Notes: generated by a model not told the origin, from the letters alone. A stretch of 64,000 bases of DNA from Hoplostethus atlanticus (GCA_034670405.1 JAXDDX010000011.1:3333501-3397500); one strand, 5' to 3'. Positions 1 through 13,965 are shown, counted from the stretch's first letter. Translations and numbers: made by a program.

Positions 1-75
1 AAACCAGACTGAGGCAAAACAGGAAGAAGTCATTTCAAAAACATAGTTCTAAAAGCAGAAGCCATTGAGAACATC

Positions 76-78
<3 letters not shown>

Positions 79-120
<42 letters not shown>
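79..120. repeat. (CA)n microsatellite
   Basis: About 21 uninterrupted AC units. Confidence 0.95.
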
Positions 121-123
<3 letters not shown>

Positions 124-799
124 GGATTATCATGTGCCCCGTGAGATGCAGACAAACTGTGTCACCCTTGCCTGTTGCTGTAGATATTTGAATGTATGTG
201 TGTTTTAAATAACACTTTCCATGACAGTGTCAGTCTGGCCCTGCAGAGCGTCTAACCCCTGATATCCTCACAGTATCTCGATCCCAAAAAACCAATGTGT
301 TGAACAGATGGACCTGCAGAGAGGAAGGTGGGGAGAGATGAGTGAAGGAGAGAGAGACAGAGAGAGAGAGAGGCAACAGGCTGATGTGGAGAAGACTGAT
401 ACAGATAGTTGACCAGGCTAAATGAAAGGTCATTGAAGGGTTTGTCTGGGTGGGAGAGATAGACCGGGGTAGATATCAGCAAGGACTAACAATGTGGCGA
501 TTGCATCAACTTCTAAACAAGCAGTTCATCAACACCTCATAAAAACCCAAACTTTGTCCCTAAATATCCAACCCCCCTTCTGTGTCTCTTTCCTTTCCTT
601 TCCAAATTGCACAACCCCACCTCAGAGCAAACATTCTCCTCCCTGGGCCGCAAAACACCAAACAACAACCCCCCCCCCCCCCCTCGAAGAAACACAATCT
701 GTCTTCAGAGACGAGAGCGCTTTTCAAGAAGCCGGTGTTTAAGCGTTCGCAGAAAATGGTGTGGAGAACACATTCGCTGATCGTTTCAGCTGTAAGGAG

Positions 800-1160
800 C
801 GTCGGTGCGGGGAGGTGCGCTGACGTCACGCGGTATTGTTTGTAACGAGCGCAATTCGATAAAGAGAAGTAGCGAACGATACAAGAAAGTTAATCGGTGC
901 AAGGGCCTTGAACCAGACCCGAAAGGCCTCTTGTATCTGCTCGGGCCGGGGGGGGGGCGGGGGAGGGGGTTGACATGACCTTATTCAGCTGGGAAAGGAG
1001 CGAGTCTGGGGACTAGGGGGTCTACTGTGGCGGGCTTGTCTTCGCGGCGGGGGCTGCGGCGCGGCATAGAGGGGGCCCTGTTTTCCCGCGGGTCGTGCCC
1101 ATGCCAGCGGTGTTCTCTGCAGGCAGGCTGTCAGTATGTGGAACAGCCGTGGAGGGCCGT
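800..1160. promoter_or_regulatory. CpG-rich patch with a full CRE
   Basis: This stretch has many CpG dinucleotides in an otherwise CpG-poor flank. It holds a palindromic TGACGTCA (821-828), a G-rich run (949-969), and CGCGGCGG/GCGGCGCGG clusters. It looks like a small CpG island and could be a distal promoter; no transcript start or coding exon is visible. Confidence 0.35.
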
Positions 1161-2344
1161 GGCTGTTCAGACGTTTTAGTTTTTTTTTTTTTTTTCGGAG
1201 CTGATGAATTTGCTGGGGTTTGAGCCTCAGCATCTGGTGCTCTGAGGGGGCCTGCTATTTATCAAACTGAAGCGGAGTCTGTAGGGAACCCAAAGGGAAA
1301 GAAACATGGCTTACTATGTAGGTTACCCCCCCTTCCACCCCTCCCTTCCTCTCTCCTACTCTCTCTCTCTCTTATCCCCAGCTCTCTCTTGCCTTGCTCT
1401 CTGAATCCGAAGACATGTTATTCAAAGCTATGTTTGTGCGAAGGGAATAACAGAAGGGGGGGGGCTTGCAGGAGGGAGGGGATGAGGGAGGGGAAAAGGG
1501 GGAGAAAGAAGAGGCGGGGCGCTCCTACAGTATTTTCTCTTCCCCCACCCTTATACTGTCTAATTTTGAAAAAGAAAAAGAAAGATTTCATCTCACAAAC
1601 ATTTGGCACCCAGCGTTGTTTTTCACAATGCTGTGTTCTGACATGCAGCGTGGCTAACTGCTTTTCAGGAATCCACCCAACATATTCTTAGAAAGACTGG
1701 GAGGAGAAAAATGTTTTTGCCATTCGTCTTAAATCAACACCAGGTCCCTTTTTCATTGTATGTGTTTCGCAATAGAATAAAGTGTTCGCTCAATGCACAT
1801 ACGCAGCCGGGCAGGTCACATGAGGCGCCTACTGCAGTGACTCCTCACTAGTTTAACATCTGGTCACACACATTGATCCGAGCTGTTCCTCAGTGCCGTT
1901 CCGCTGGCCGCAGGCTTGCTGTGAATCCTGCTTGGACCACATTCCTCCTCAGTCTCATTGACAAAAACAATGACCAGGGGAAAACGCTCCCAACACAACA
2001 GTAGAAGGCATGAAAAAACAAATTGGAGAGGAGGGAGAGGAGAGGCTGGGCGGGAGATGAATAGAGATGGCGAAAGAAAGGTATTGATTGACAGAAGAGT
2101 GAAGAAAACAACTTGACTGAGAAGGAAAAAACGTGGGTTGGGCTCTGGTGGACCTTAGAGACTAGTTTGTCCAAATGACGTTACATATTAAATCCATGTC
2201 CATTAACTCACATACAACTATGTCCTCCACTTCTGTTGACCCACATACAGCACCCACGATCACCTCTCTCTCCTTCTCTTTCTCCTCTGCCCCACTTTTC
2301 CTCTGTTTGCTCTTGCTAGCTTTCTCTTCCACTGCCTTTCTATG

Positions 2345-2346
<2 letters not shown>

Positions 2347-2395
<49 letters not shown>
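2347..2395. repeat. (CT)n microsatellite
   Basis: About 24 uninterrupted CT units. Confidence 0.95.
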
Positions 2396-2398
<3 letters not shown>

Positions 2399-2769
2399 CC
2401 TCCACTGTGATGTAACCACCTCTAACAAACATGTTTTCTTGAAGGAGACACACACAGTTGCACACACAGAGGCTCCATTCAAACAGTGGCGATGTTGTTT
2501 TCTCTGCTCTACGTCTTTGACGTACAAATAGCTCACATGTCTTTCCCACATCTGCTGGTCCCACCGCAGCCAAGAAGTCCTTGTATTTATGTAAGAAGAC
2601 TCTTGTTATGGGTTAAGACACAACCCCCGCAACATGTCTCCTGACTCATAGAAAATACAAAAGCAGTGAAAATGTATTGCTGCCGTCTTCACCCCCATCC
2701 ATGACTAAACAACTTTCAGTGCCGCACACATTAGGCTGGAGGCTCTCCCCTCCTCTCCCTTTCCTTGTT

Positions 2770-2780
<11 letters not shown>

Positions 2781-2849
<69 letters not shown>
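2781..2849. repeat. (CA)n microsatellite
   Basis: About 34 uninterrupted CA units, among the longest pure CA tracts in the window, preceded by a short CT run. Confidence 0.95.
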
Positions 2850-3384
2850 GCTCGCACACGCATTTTCACACACGCTTGCACGAATGCACGTCCAATCAAA
2901 ACTTTCATGCTGAGAGGCAGCAACTGGTCAACAGGATATGAAACCTTCCTTTCTGTTTTTTTCCCCCTTTTTTCTTCGTGTCAGAATTGACCTTTCCCCT
3001 ACTTTGCCTTTTTCTGCGCTTATCCTCCCTCTCTCTCTCCCTCTCGCATGCACGTTCTGTCGTGTTTGTGGGTTACTGTTTACTTACAGTAAATCTGGGG
3101 CTGGTGAACTACTCCCCATGGCTCTTTTTCTGTACTGTAACTCCATATGTAGACCTGTGGATAATCCGTGTCCAGCTCATTTGCTTCATGGGTTATGGCT
3201 GAGTCATTCCCATGTACTTGGTGAAAGGTGTTTGCTTGGAGACTGAAACCCCTCTGCCCCCGCCCTCCTCCCCGGCTGGTGTTAGTGGAAGGGAAGATGA
3301 CCATCTGCTGCCCCAGTTGCCCAGTGACTGGACAACAGCCTTCCCTTATGGCACAGTTCCACTGTCCATTGTCTGCTTGAGGCC

Positions 3385-3418
<34 letters not shown>

Positions 3419-3525
3419 ATTGTATTAAACGTGTGTGGGAGGGAGTGTGTGCTCGCCTTGTATGTGCGTGTGTTGAGATTTGTCTTAATCTGTCTGTGTG
3501 TGCACCGGTTTGGCTATTTACAGTT

Positions 3526-3559
<34 letters not shown>

Positions 3560-3866
3560 TACCTCAAGGAGAGCCAAGTATTGTGTGAAGCTTTCCTGTG
3601 GGAGTCCCATAGAGAACGCACCCTAACCCAGCAGCACGGCCCATGGACAAGGCCTGGCTGTGTGAGCTGTCTAGGCCTTCCAGGAGGGTTAGTAAAGGGT
3701 CAGAGAATTATACCTTGCTCTGGTGCATCAGGAGAATACACTTCCTCTCCAGACACAGACACAAGCAAAGACACACACACACACACACACACCCATGTGC
3801 ACTCTAATATTGTTATGGTTCACAGGGTTGAACAGTCTCATCGTGAGCCTAATTGTCAGTAAGTTC

Positions 3867-4160
3867 AGCAGTAGCCTGAAGGTTAGAGAAGTAGACTTGT
3901 GACCCCAAGGTTGACGGGTTCATGGACAAGCTGGGAAAAACTAGCGGGTGAGTTTGGGGCTGGGTTGAGTAATGCTATCCCTTCCCTCAGAAACTGCCCT
4001 CGAGGTGTCCTTGAGCAAGGCACTTAACCCCTGATCTGCTCCTGCGGAAACTGGGAAGGTCTCGGGTCTGATTGGGTGTAACTGTATGAGTACATACCAG
4101 GATGTTGCTGAGAAACAGCTTGCATGCTCAGGAAACCTAAAAATAAAGGTAGAAAACTAA
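3867..4160 (+). mobile_element. tRNA-derived SINE, V-SINE-like
   Basis: The tRNA-like head has an A-box-like GTAGCCTGAAGGTTAGAG and a B-box-like GGGTTCATGG. The conserved core CCTTGAGCAAGGCACTTAAC follows, and the element ends in an A-rich tail with AAATAAAGG. This core recurs widely in fish SINEs. Confidence 0.65.
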
Positions 4161-5059
4161 AAAACCTTCAGATTGGTTTAGCCACTCATGGAAAATACTA
4201 CTACAATACTACAATACTACCACTATTTTTGTAATATCAAAAGTTGAGTCGAATCCAAACTTCTTTTTTTTTAAAATTTTGCTGACATCTTTGGTGCTCG
4301 GGGCTCATCACTGTGGTGTTTCTGCACTGCACTTCCCAGAGATCGCCTGTCAATCAAACAGTGTCTGCAGTACTGGGACGTCTTTTTCTGTGGATGAAGT
4401 TTGAGTTCATGTAGGTGGCGCTCTTTTCTTTGTCTGTTCAGCCACGGTGGCTACCGCTGCTCATGCTAACCACCCAGTTCTACTATTTATTCCATTGTGT
4501 TATATCAATGGGTGATATGGGGATGTTTTTATATGAAAATATCCGATCACCAATCCGGCATTCAGAGTGAATATCTGCCAATACCGTTCACTGACCGGTG
4601 AGCATCCTTACCCATAAGCCTTCCTGTGCGTGGCATATGGGGCTTCGACAGGACGTGGACAGACGGACAGACGGCACCCCAGGTGAGCACACACTGCGAA
4701 GAGGACAGGAGGCTGTCACGTGACCTCAGTGTTCATGTTTGGTTATACACAGCAACACCGATACTGAAAAACCTGCTGCAGCTAACCACAGTTCTTGTTG
4801 TCAGCAAGAGAAATATATCTGAGGCTGAAACACACTCAACGTTCTGTGGAAAAAAACAGTACACCCACTCAGCAAATGCATCTCAATCGCTTAGTCACTT
4901 CAGGAAATTCACATACTGTGCTTAGTTTTCTTTGTGTGTGTGTGTGTGTGTGTGTGAGAGAGCGAGCGAGAGAGTTAATTTCACACATTTTCTGCTCACA
5001 GTTTTCTGTCGGTCTATATCGAATGAATCTGTTATGAAGAGCGTTTGTGTTGTTTGAGA

Positions 5060-5099
<40 letters not shown>

Positions 5100-5158
5100 T
5101 GTGATTCTCTACCTCTCTCTGTATCTTGTCTCTTTCTCGTTTTTTGTCCCTGGTCCTG

Positions 5159-5210
<52 letters not shown>

Positions 5211-5243
5211 TCTCACTCTCTCTCACTCACACACACACTCACT

Positions 5244-5272
<29 letters not shown>
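5060..5272. repeat. compound (CTTT)n-(CT)n-(CA)n microsatellite
   Basis: A CTTT tetranucleotide tract (5060-5098), a long CT tract (5161-5223) and a CA tract (5229-5272) lie close together, separated by pyrimidine-rich sequence. Confidence 0.9.
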
Positions 5273-5275
<3 letters not shown>

Positions 5276-6296
5276 GTGAGGGACCGACTGTACTCAGTTG
5301 CTCATTACCCCCCCTCCGGCCCCGTCAGTTAGCTGCCTGCTCTGCCATTAGCTCCCACAGCGCTGCCTGACTTGGCAGGGGAACAGCGGCAATCTGAGAA
5401 CAGTGGTGCTCATGACGCTGAACTTTTCCTCCCAGACATTTAGCGAGGCAAACAAGTTGGGAGCAATGCATTTTTCTGCTCATCCGGAGGAATCTCATGA
5501 GCACGTCTACACACACACGACACACACAGTTTTGCCAATGGTGCTTAAAGCTCAGATCGCATACCAGACACCAGTTCATGGGTGACACAATTTACGAGGA
5601 GCGATGCCAAAATGCCTGCGTGTTTAAAGATATTGCGTTGCGCTCCCCTCGTTCATTTTTCTTCCCCTTTGCTCATAACTCACTCACTAATAATTTACTG
5701 GAGATGGAGGGAAGAAGGGGACGGAGATAACTGTAGGTGGACAAATGCTTCTGAGAGGAGCTGGGGGGATCTGGGAGATTTGAGGGTCGGGGATGAGCCA
5801 TGCTGCTTAGCTTTTTTTGTGTGTGTGTGTGTGTGCGTGTGTGTGTGTGTGAAACCTGATAGAAATCTGATTTAGCTGAGCCATTATACCCTTTAGACTT
5901 CAACAGAAGGCCTACTCTGTACTGTGGCCACCACTAATCCCATAATGGGCTGACTCTGCACTGAAGCTGCACAAATACTGTTCCCTTGGTGAAAACTATT
6001 ACACTGGGTGTTTTTCTGTTAATGCTCTTTATGTATGTGCTCGGCATTACAGTATGTGTGTCGCTTGTGTGGGAGTGTGTCGTATTTGTGTGTGTGTGTG
6101 TGTGTGTGTGTACCTCCTTAGGTGTGTGGGCACAGATAGGTAATCTAGTGTACAGAGTCATCGATTTTCCCACTGCACAGGAAGTGGCTGGTTATTGATT
6201 CTCCGGGACAATGATGTCACTCCAGACGGTACGGGGTGTTTACTTATCCATAGTGAGGTACGAGAGGTGCTTTCTCTCTGCACACTAGTCAAATAA

Positions 6297-6331
<35 letters not shown>

Positions 6332-6795
6332 GTCATACCCTTTACTTACTCATCTTCCATCATTCTTTCCATCCTCCATCTTTTCATTCATTGTGTCTGC
6401 CCTCTTTAACCTCCCACCCTGTACTTGTGACATGAGCAGTGATGGGCCATGTTACGGATCTCATCATGCTACCGAACACTTACTGCCTGTCTGCTACCAC
6501 GATAGATTATTACAGTGCATACCAGAAAGATGGTGACTGTAAAGAGAGAGAGGTTTTCACATTCAAGGAGAAATAATATTGTAATCTGAGTGCTGTAATG
6601 CTTTACTTAGCTATGTGTTACCTCTGACTTGGGTCTTATCTGTCACACGCGATATTTAAAGAAAGCACGAGTCCGCAGGGGCATGGTACGGAAGATTTTC
6701 AGTCGTTGGTTTGTTCTTTCTTTGGTTTGGCAGGCCTGTTATTGATTAACCACCGTGCAAACATCTCCACCACTACCTGTGGCATGAGACATGAG

Positions 6796-6833
<38 letters not shown>

Positions 6834-9088
6834 TTCTGTCAGGGTCATGAGGTCCATGGAGAAGTCAAGAACCAGCATACACATGAAGCCTGTACATGTT
6901 TGTCTTAACGTCAGGACTGAGAACTTTAAGCTCCATGTTTAAATAATGCCACATACATGTTATCTGTGCACCCAATGGTTACACGCACTTTTGTCCCCAG
7001 TGCACACCACTAGGCAGCTAAATGAGCTTATACAGGTATCGTCTATATGTCCACCATGCACGTCTCCTTACAGAAGCCTGAATTCTGGGGATTCATGTCA
7101 CCCGACTCATGTCTCACATCACCAAAACTCTTCCTACCTTCCACTCTTACATCCTCATTCACTAGCCCAACAGGTATAAGATGCAAAACGTATATTAACA
7201 TATCGCTAAATTTGCATTCTATATCAACCATGCATGTCCGCATGAAGCTCAATTTAGGATGAGCCTGATGTGCTCACTAGCTGAATTTAAAATCAGTGTC
7301 CAAAAGCTGCATGACTCAGCTTTAATTGACCTGTCTGGTTGAATAAAAGGTTAAATAAAATACAAATAATATTATATATATTATATATATTTCTGGACAG
7401 GGTATATAGACATAATGTGCACCTGTAGCATTTTTTGCATTTGTTTTGGGCAGCACCAACACATGTCATGCATGTGTGATCAGTTTTGGAGAGCTCGCTA
7501 GATGGACAGCATGCATGTACATGCAGTGTGTATTTATGTCTGTTTGTACTTGTCCCTTCTGTTTGTACCACTGATGACATCTAGCTGGTGGTGTGAGAGA
7601 AATGGAGGGAGTCAGCAAGAGGAGTGGAGAACAAGGAGAAAAGAGGGCTGAGATTGGTCAACAGTGGAAAGCCATAGCTATAATCTGTACGCTTCAGGCT
7701 AGTTGAAGATACATAGTATAGTAAATAATGGACTGTGGAAGTTCTACTGGGCTGCTTGAAGCCCCGAAAATAGGATATCTGGGTGCTGACGTGTTGTATT
7801 TTTGGAGCCAGATTTGTGCAGTAAAAGGGAAGCCCACTTCTGCAGGAAAACCCAGCCCAGATTGCCTTATATGGTCATATAAGCGCGCCAACAAAGAACG
7901 GGAAGAACTATAGGTATATGCAGACAGGTCCCATTACATGCACTGAAATTCAGGCAAATCAAGTCTTTCCTATAGGAGTCCTGTATTTGCTTCAAAAGCC
8001 AAGGCAAGTTTTGGCCCCTTCCAAGGTAGTGGAAATATTGATTGGACATCCTGGTGGTTCAGCGAGCTGCGGCATATACCATTTTACTTGACGTGTGAAT
8101 TTCAATGCAGGTCTTGGCTTTCCCTGTATGTCACCCCCTTGCTCTTTCGCTCTCCTATTTTTCCTATCTGTCTGCAGTATTGAGGGTCATATATCGCACA
8201 AAGACGATAAAAATCACCTCTGAGACAGAAGCTCGTGGAGTTATTGAATCGGTGACAACGGGTGCTGAGGGGGAAAGAGACTTAGGCGATCCAGTTTCCT
8301 TTCAATCAAAAAGACATTTCATAAAGGATTAAATATTAACGGGGCAGCCGCTGTGACGTTGCGCTCAAAAGGTCCTGCCAGCCATTTTGTTCTGCGATCC
8401 AGTACCTGGGCTTCATTGCCTATTAATGAAGTAATACGACACGGACGTAATGGTTCCATGTGCGACAATTAGGCCGTATCGTTTCTCCCCCCCCCCCTTC
8501 GAGTACAGCAGTATCACATCCCCTCTTCAACTGACCAATCAAAATACATCCTGGTAGGGGTTACAGATTGAGAAAATAGATAGGAGAGAACAAGAAGGGC
8601 AGAAGTGGAACCAACGTCAGTGACAGACAACAGTAAAGATAAGTCTAGTGTGCACTAGTTTCCAATCTTTGCCATAGAGCCTGATGATGTATTACATCAG
8701 ACTTTGTTTATCAGTGTCTGCTTTTGTCTGCTTGTCTTAGCTAGCATGCTGGTTGTTTGCTGCATTAACCCTGGCGGCCCTTTATGCCTCCACCCTTTCA
8801 CACTTGCATGCGACATGTTCAACCTTGAGTTGGATCACCGCTCCTGGAACTGTCAACCCTCCTTGTTCTCTTATATAAAAGAGTTCATTGGCTCCCTGGT
8901 TTTCTGTTTCACGTACCAAGTGAGCAACTAGATAGAAACGATAAAACTCTGTTTGTTATGTTTGATGGCTCATTGAGTTTTGTACCTGCTCGTTTTTACT
9001 GCCTACTGATTTAGTGGCGCACTAACTCACGTAACGATAAGTAGTTGGAACATCGTCCGCTAAGCTGCTGTCACGGCCTTGTTGTTCA

Positions 9089-9125
9089 GCGGCGTTTTGG
9101 GAGTGAATCACTCCCAAAACGCCGC
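9089..9125. repeat. perfect 37-nt palindrome
   Basis: Two 18-nt arms (9089-9106 and 9108-9125) are exact reverse complements separated by one A. The arm begins GCGGCGTTTTGGGAGTGA. It could extrude as a cruciform. Confidence 0.9.
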
Positions 9126-10875
9126 AAAAACAGGTGAAGGGTTTGATCTTTTGTGAAGGGTTTACAATGGCTATTAAGAATTATAATCTGATGATCAACA
9201 ACATGTTGGACAGGCTCCCAGTGAGCTGACTCATTTTCGCTCTGTCAGCAAAGCCTGGCTCTTGTCAGAGAAAAAAAACCCAAAACAGCTGTGCATGCCA
9301 GGAGGCACACAGCAACGTCAGGCCAGAGAGGGCTGTTTTCCTTGGGCTTGTTAGGGCTGCTTTGTTAGGCTAGTTCTCTATTAGTGGATAATATCAGGAT
9401 TTTGAAGAGATAATGTGGAGATCTCACCAAGCATTTTATTTTACAGTATCTGAAACGTTCGCTATGACACTTTGCGAGACCCTGAGGTTTGCCTTTTGAA
9501 CTTTTGGCAGCACCCTTTTTGACTCAACCGCAGTGGTATCACGTAGGTAAACCTTATGAGGCAGCACTGACGGGAAGAAGAGATTAGAGGGGAGGTAGAG
9601 GAGGGCCGGGGTTATGTTGGTAGAACTTCTGTAGTGCAATGCGGAGATAAAAGGGGACAGGGGAGGACAGAAAGGGGACGTTTTCATCAATTTGTTGGCA
9701 CTGTTTCATATCGGGCTAAAGATAGCAGGGAGGGTTTGATATTTTCTGTTATTCTATGGGATCTTTTCTGTCAGAGGCTCCTGTATTGTGACAGCTGCCC
9801 TCTCTCCCTGTTAGAATAACATCCCCGGGAACTCGCTCTTCCTCACGTGCTCACAGGGGTTGCCGGCCGAAGCCTTTCCCCCTGGATCGTAGCCATTGCT
9901 TCATATAGAGTATTTAAGGAATTGTGTATGTGCATGTTTAGGTGTACTCCGTGTGCAGCCGTGAAAAAACAATCTAAACTTGTTTTCTTTTGTCCCAGAT
10001 ACCTCTTTCTCCGCAATCCGTAGGTTTTGTTTTTTCTCTTTTCCGTGTGCTCTCTAAGGTCTCTCCAGTTCCTCTGCGTTTCATGGAATCCAGGGAACGC
10101 TGCTTCCTCCCAGTGTTGGTGTGCGCTGGTCCAGGACCCGCTGGTCTGGGGGGCACGCCTCTCCTCTCAGGAAAGCCGGCGCTTGGCGAGACTGCTCCAC
10201 TCTGATAGCCTGCCAGAATACACATAGATCAGAGAGGGGCCACTGGGAAAAAAAGAGGTGAAAAGAGACCAAGAGTCGCACAGAGAAGGCCAAAAGGCAG
10301 CTCTTGTCGTAATTCCCACACTGATGCAACTTTTGAGTCTCTTTACACCGAATGAAAATCACAGTTCAACTTACACTCTACCAATGTTTCACGTCTTACA
10401 CTGAGCAATACCAATTAGACCAGTTAGTAGTCTTAGTCTGCAGTTTTCACTCTTTGACTGTGAAGTCTAATAGAGTATATAAGTCATAACTATAATAAAT
10501 AGTATTGACATCTATAGATCTCGCCCTGCACTTTGTAAATACAGTTTACAAAGATGAAATCAAAAGTTTGGGAACCAAGAAGTGACCTGTTGACATGGTA
10601 AAGAGTTCCTAGTTGTTTTTCAGAGATGAGAGTTGTTGTTGTCAGCTTCTGGGTTAAGCTGAAGCATGTGGTTTTGTGTTTGCTGTAAAGTTAGATATTT
10701 GTTGTGCCCCTCTCAGAAACACACTCAAACAAATGGCTGCTATAAACTACAGCTGGGCAAATTGGTTAGTAAACTGACTACTTTCTATGAAAGAAACCAG
10801 AGGTTTTTTCACTCAACTTCATGCTCTGGAAGAACTTTTTTTCTCTTTTTTTTTCTTTTTCAGAGGAACAAGAGA

Positions 10876-10879
<4 letters not shown>

Positions 10880-10912
<33 letters not shown>
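10880..10912. repeat. (AG)n microsatellite
   Basis: About 16 AG units. Confidence 0.9.
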
Positions 10913-10913
<1 letters not shown>

Positions 10914-12893
10914 AAAGATTGGTTCCTGTAACTGTTGTTCTGCCCCGTGATTGGTGGAAGCCTGTTGCTAGGCTTATGTCATTGTGCGAGAGTTTTCTCC
11001 TTCCTCTCCTCTGCACAGCGATAGGTCGGGGTTTGAACTGGTGGACTCCTGCCACTTGTTGAACATCCCCACAGTTTTTCTGTGGTTCCACTTTACTGGC
11101 GTTGCGTTCTCGCATGAGAAAAACACAGCAGCCACACCGCTGGGATGCATATGTGCAGAGCTTCCTCTCTCCGTGTTTTAATCTCATTAACTTTTATCAT
11201 CTTCTTTATTAGTTAAAGGCTGTTGACTGTGCGCTTCAGTGCAGTGTCTTTTCATTTTTACAAGGTTTAGTTAGGTAGTACTGGATGGGGCAGTAGCATT
11301 CCTAAAAAGTTTATTTGAGTACTTATTCCAAATGCAAAATCCAACTTTCATACCACTGTTCAATATAACCTGTATAATATAATATAATAAACAATAAACA
11401 ATAAAATGTTATGACACTTCATGTGACACTAAAAGCACATCTGACGTTTACACGCACACCCATGCCCCGGCGACTGGGAGTAATCAACTGGATTGCGACG
11501 TTTACATGGTTTGAAAGTACTGTGATTTCTCTAATAACTCTTGTTTACGTGGATCCATTTAACGGTCGGCCTGTCCCTCGTCACTCCGCTTTTACTTTGC
11601 CACGCTGTTTGCTTTGTAAATAGATTCTGGTTTCTGCATCTAATGACCTTCGGCTGGTTTGAAAAGAAAAAATAAATCTGACTCGGGTGTTGACATTCCC
11701 CAGTAAATCGACAGGTTGAGCAGAAACAGAGGCGTGTTTATTGAGTTACGCGTACTCTGATTGTGACCTTACTCCGATTAGAGTCAGATAAAGGCGTTTG
11801 CACGACCACTCCAATAGTCGGAGTATTAATGAGCATGTGAAGTTCGATTAATGATAAACCACGGCAACCAACAAAAGCAGACTGTTATTTATCAGCTGCA
11901 TCAAGGATCTCAAAGCTTCACTTCCTTCCCCGACTGCAAAGGTCATTTAACTGGACTCTCCACACTTTACATTGTCTCTGCCTCATCTACGGCAAGTATT
12001 TAACACTTTTAACAATGGGTTACATCTCCCCAGCCCTTAAAACATGTACACTCGCCGAGAGTGTGCGAAGATGCAGACTCACGGCCCTCTGGTGAACTCA
12101 AACTATCAACACAGCGGTGCTCAGTAAGGTAAACATTTCATACTCTAGAGCTTCCATCCAAGTATTTCATGCACATTACGAGATATAGCATTAGAAAGGC
12201 TTGATGGAAATGGATAATTTCATTAAACTTTGCTCAGTATCACCAAAACATTTAGTTTGCTTGAAGCTGTGAAGTTTTTTGCTGATGAAGAAACTGTGGA
12301 AAACAGCGATGGAGATGCATCTGTCCACCGTGACCTCCCTGCTCTCACGGACAAGGAGCCCGTCGTGGTTGTGTGGCCATTAGCTCATGCATCACGATAT
12401 TGCCAAGTGCAGCTATTGTTTTTGCCTTTTGTACAGAATTAAATAATAATAGGCGGGCACAAAAGAACAACAACAGCTTAGTTATTACAAATCAGTTCTC
12501 GAAAGACCCCTCCCATTCTCTTGTAGATGTGAGACATTTTACATTACGTTCAGCCCAGCTTATGGAAATGTACCCAATTAGATTTGTAACTTTGAGCAGA
12601 AAACAGCTTCGTAATGGCCATGAAAACTAGAGTGGATGTAATAAACTTTTAATTTAGACGTCTTTCCCAGCTGTTCTGCTCGATGGGAATATCTTTATTG
12701 GCGTTACTGTAAGACCAGTGGAAATGTGTCCATTGTTCAGAGCCTTCCTCCAGCAGATCCCTATCTAGTGATCTGCCTACTGTTAAAACAAATCTGGGGT
12801 GATTCCTGTAGAGTTTCCAGAAGCCTTTCCCTCCATCATAACTATCTCCCCAATGTTGTCATAACCCCCATACTCCAGCCAGCTCACCACCCA

Positions 12894-12926
<33 letters not shown>

Positions 12927-12929
<3 letters not shown>

Positions 12930-13080
12930 GGTGATGTGGTGGCCTAGTGGTTAGAGTGTCCATCCTAATCAATCCCCGCAGCGGCTAATATTGAAGTTTC
13001 CTTGTGCAACAGAACTCTTACATGTTCAGTCTTTGTAAGTCGTTCTGGATAAGAGCGTAGGCTAAATGCCTAAAACACAC
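12927..13080 (+). mobile_element. tRNA-derived SINE with LINE-type tail
   Basis: The head GTGGCCTAGTGGTTAGAG is a good RNA polymerase III A box. The 3' part, TGTAAGTCGTTCTGGATAAG and then AGCG..GCTAAATGCC, is the conserved tail of many teleost SINEs. It is inserted directly after a (CA)n tract. Confidence 0.75.
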
Positions 13081-13639
13081 ATGCACACACACTGCCCCTG
13101 ATGTGGGTACAGTAAAGCCCCACAGAGTAGTCAGTGTGTTCACTCTAACAATAGTGTTTGGCCCCGTCCGCAAGGCCGGACCCCCGAGCCTAAGCGCTTT
13201 TATGTGAAAAGGTTTGGTGTGTCGTAAGCCCTAACGCTGACCAGCCTCTTCTGCAACTTTGCTGAGCCATGGGGCTCCCGGCAGCACCCAGCAGAGTGCT
13301 GACTCCAGCCCTGGGGGCATGTTTACTGCTGCCCCGCACCCCAGCCTGTGGCATCAGGACAGGGAGGGGGAGGAGGGGGCGTTGGACCCACACAATGAAC
13401 CTGCTGAATACTGTGCTATCTAGCATTTGGTGCTGGGGGACTTGCAGACGCTTGCCAAACTGACCAGGAAGGCTCTTGATCAGAGTGCAGAGTTGCTTGC
13501 CTCGCCTCGCCTTGGCAGGGTGAGTTTCTGGCTCCCACTCACCATCACTTCCAAATTTAACTTGTTCGTCAGGTTTTTATTTATCTTCACAGTTCTTCAT
13601 GTCCTCACACACTTATGGGGGTGAACCATTTGTGTTGCA

Positions 13640-13965
13640 GCTGCAACTAACTGAAGCTAGGATACTCCACCCATCCATCTTCCATACCTGCTTATTCCTA
13701 TGCAGGGCTAGAGCCTATCCCAACATGCATTGGGCGGAAGGCAGGGAAACACCCTGGACAGGTCGCCAGTCCATCACAGGGCGAACACACAGACACAGAT
13801 AGACATACAAACACACTCATGCTTCATTCATGGCCAGTTTAGAGTCTTCAATCCCTCAGACTTGCAGGTCTTTGGACTGCAGGAGGAAACCGGAGCACCC
13901 TGAGGAACCCCACGCTGTGGGGTGACGGTGCTACCCACTGAGCCACCATGCCGCCCCAGCTAGGA
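13640..13965 (+). mobile_element. abundant teleost interspersed repeat
   Basis: The diagnostic string runs from CATCCATCTTCCATACCTGC through GGGCGGAAGGCAGGGAAACA and ACAGGTCGCCAGTCCATCAC to TGAGCCACCATGCCGCC. It probably derives from a LINE 3' region; the family name is not assigned. A fragment of the same family lies inverted at about 62,812-62,885. Confidence 0.7.

Noticed and set aside
3212-3862. A 216-codon open frame on the plus strand
   Set aside because: Much of it is translated GT and CA repeats giving Val/Cys and His/Thr runs. No domain and no splice context.
4500-4620. TE-like ATATCCGATCACC...GAATATCTGCC motif
   Set aside because: Resembles fragments of fish DNA transposons, but no termini or coding remnant were identifiable.
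12230-12442. A 70-codon open frame with a fairly natural composition
   Set aside because: It lacks any family resemblance, flanking splice signals or conserved neighbours. One such frame is expected by chance.
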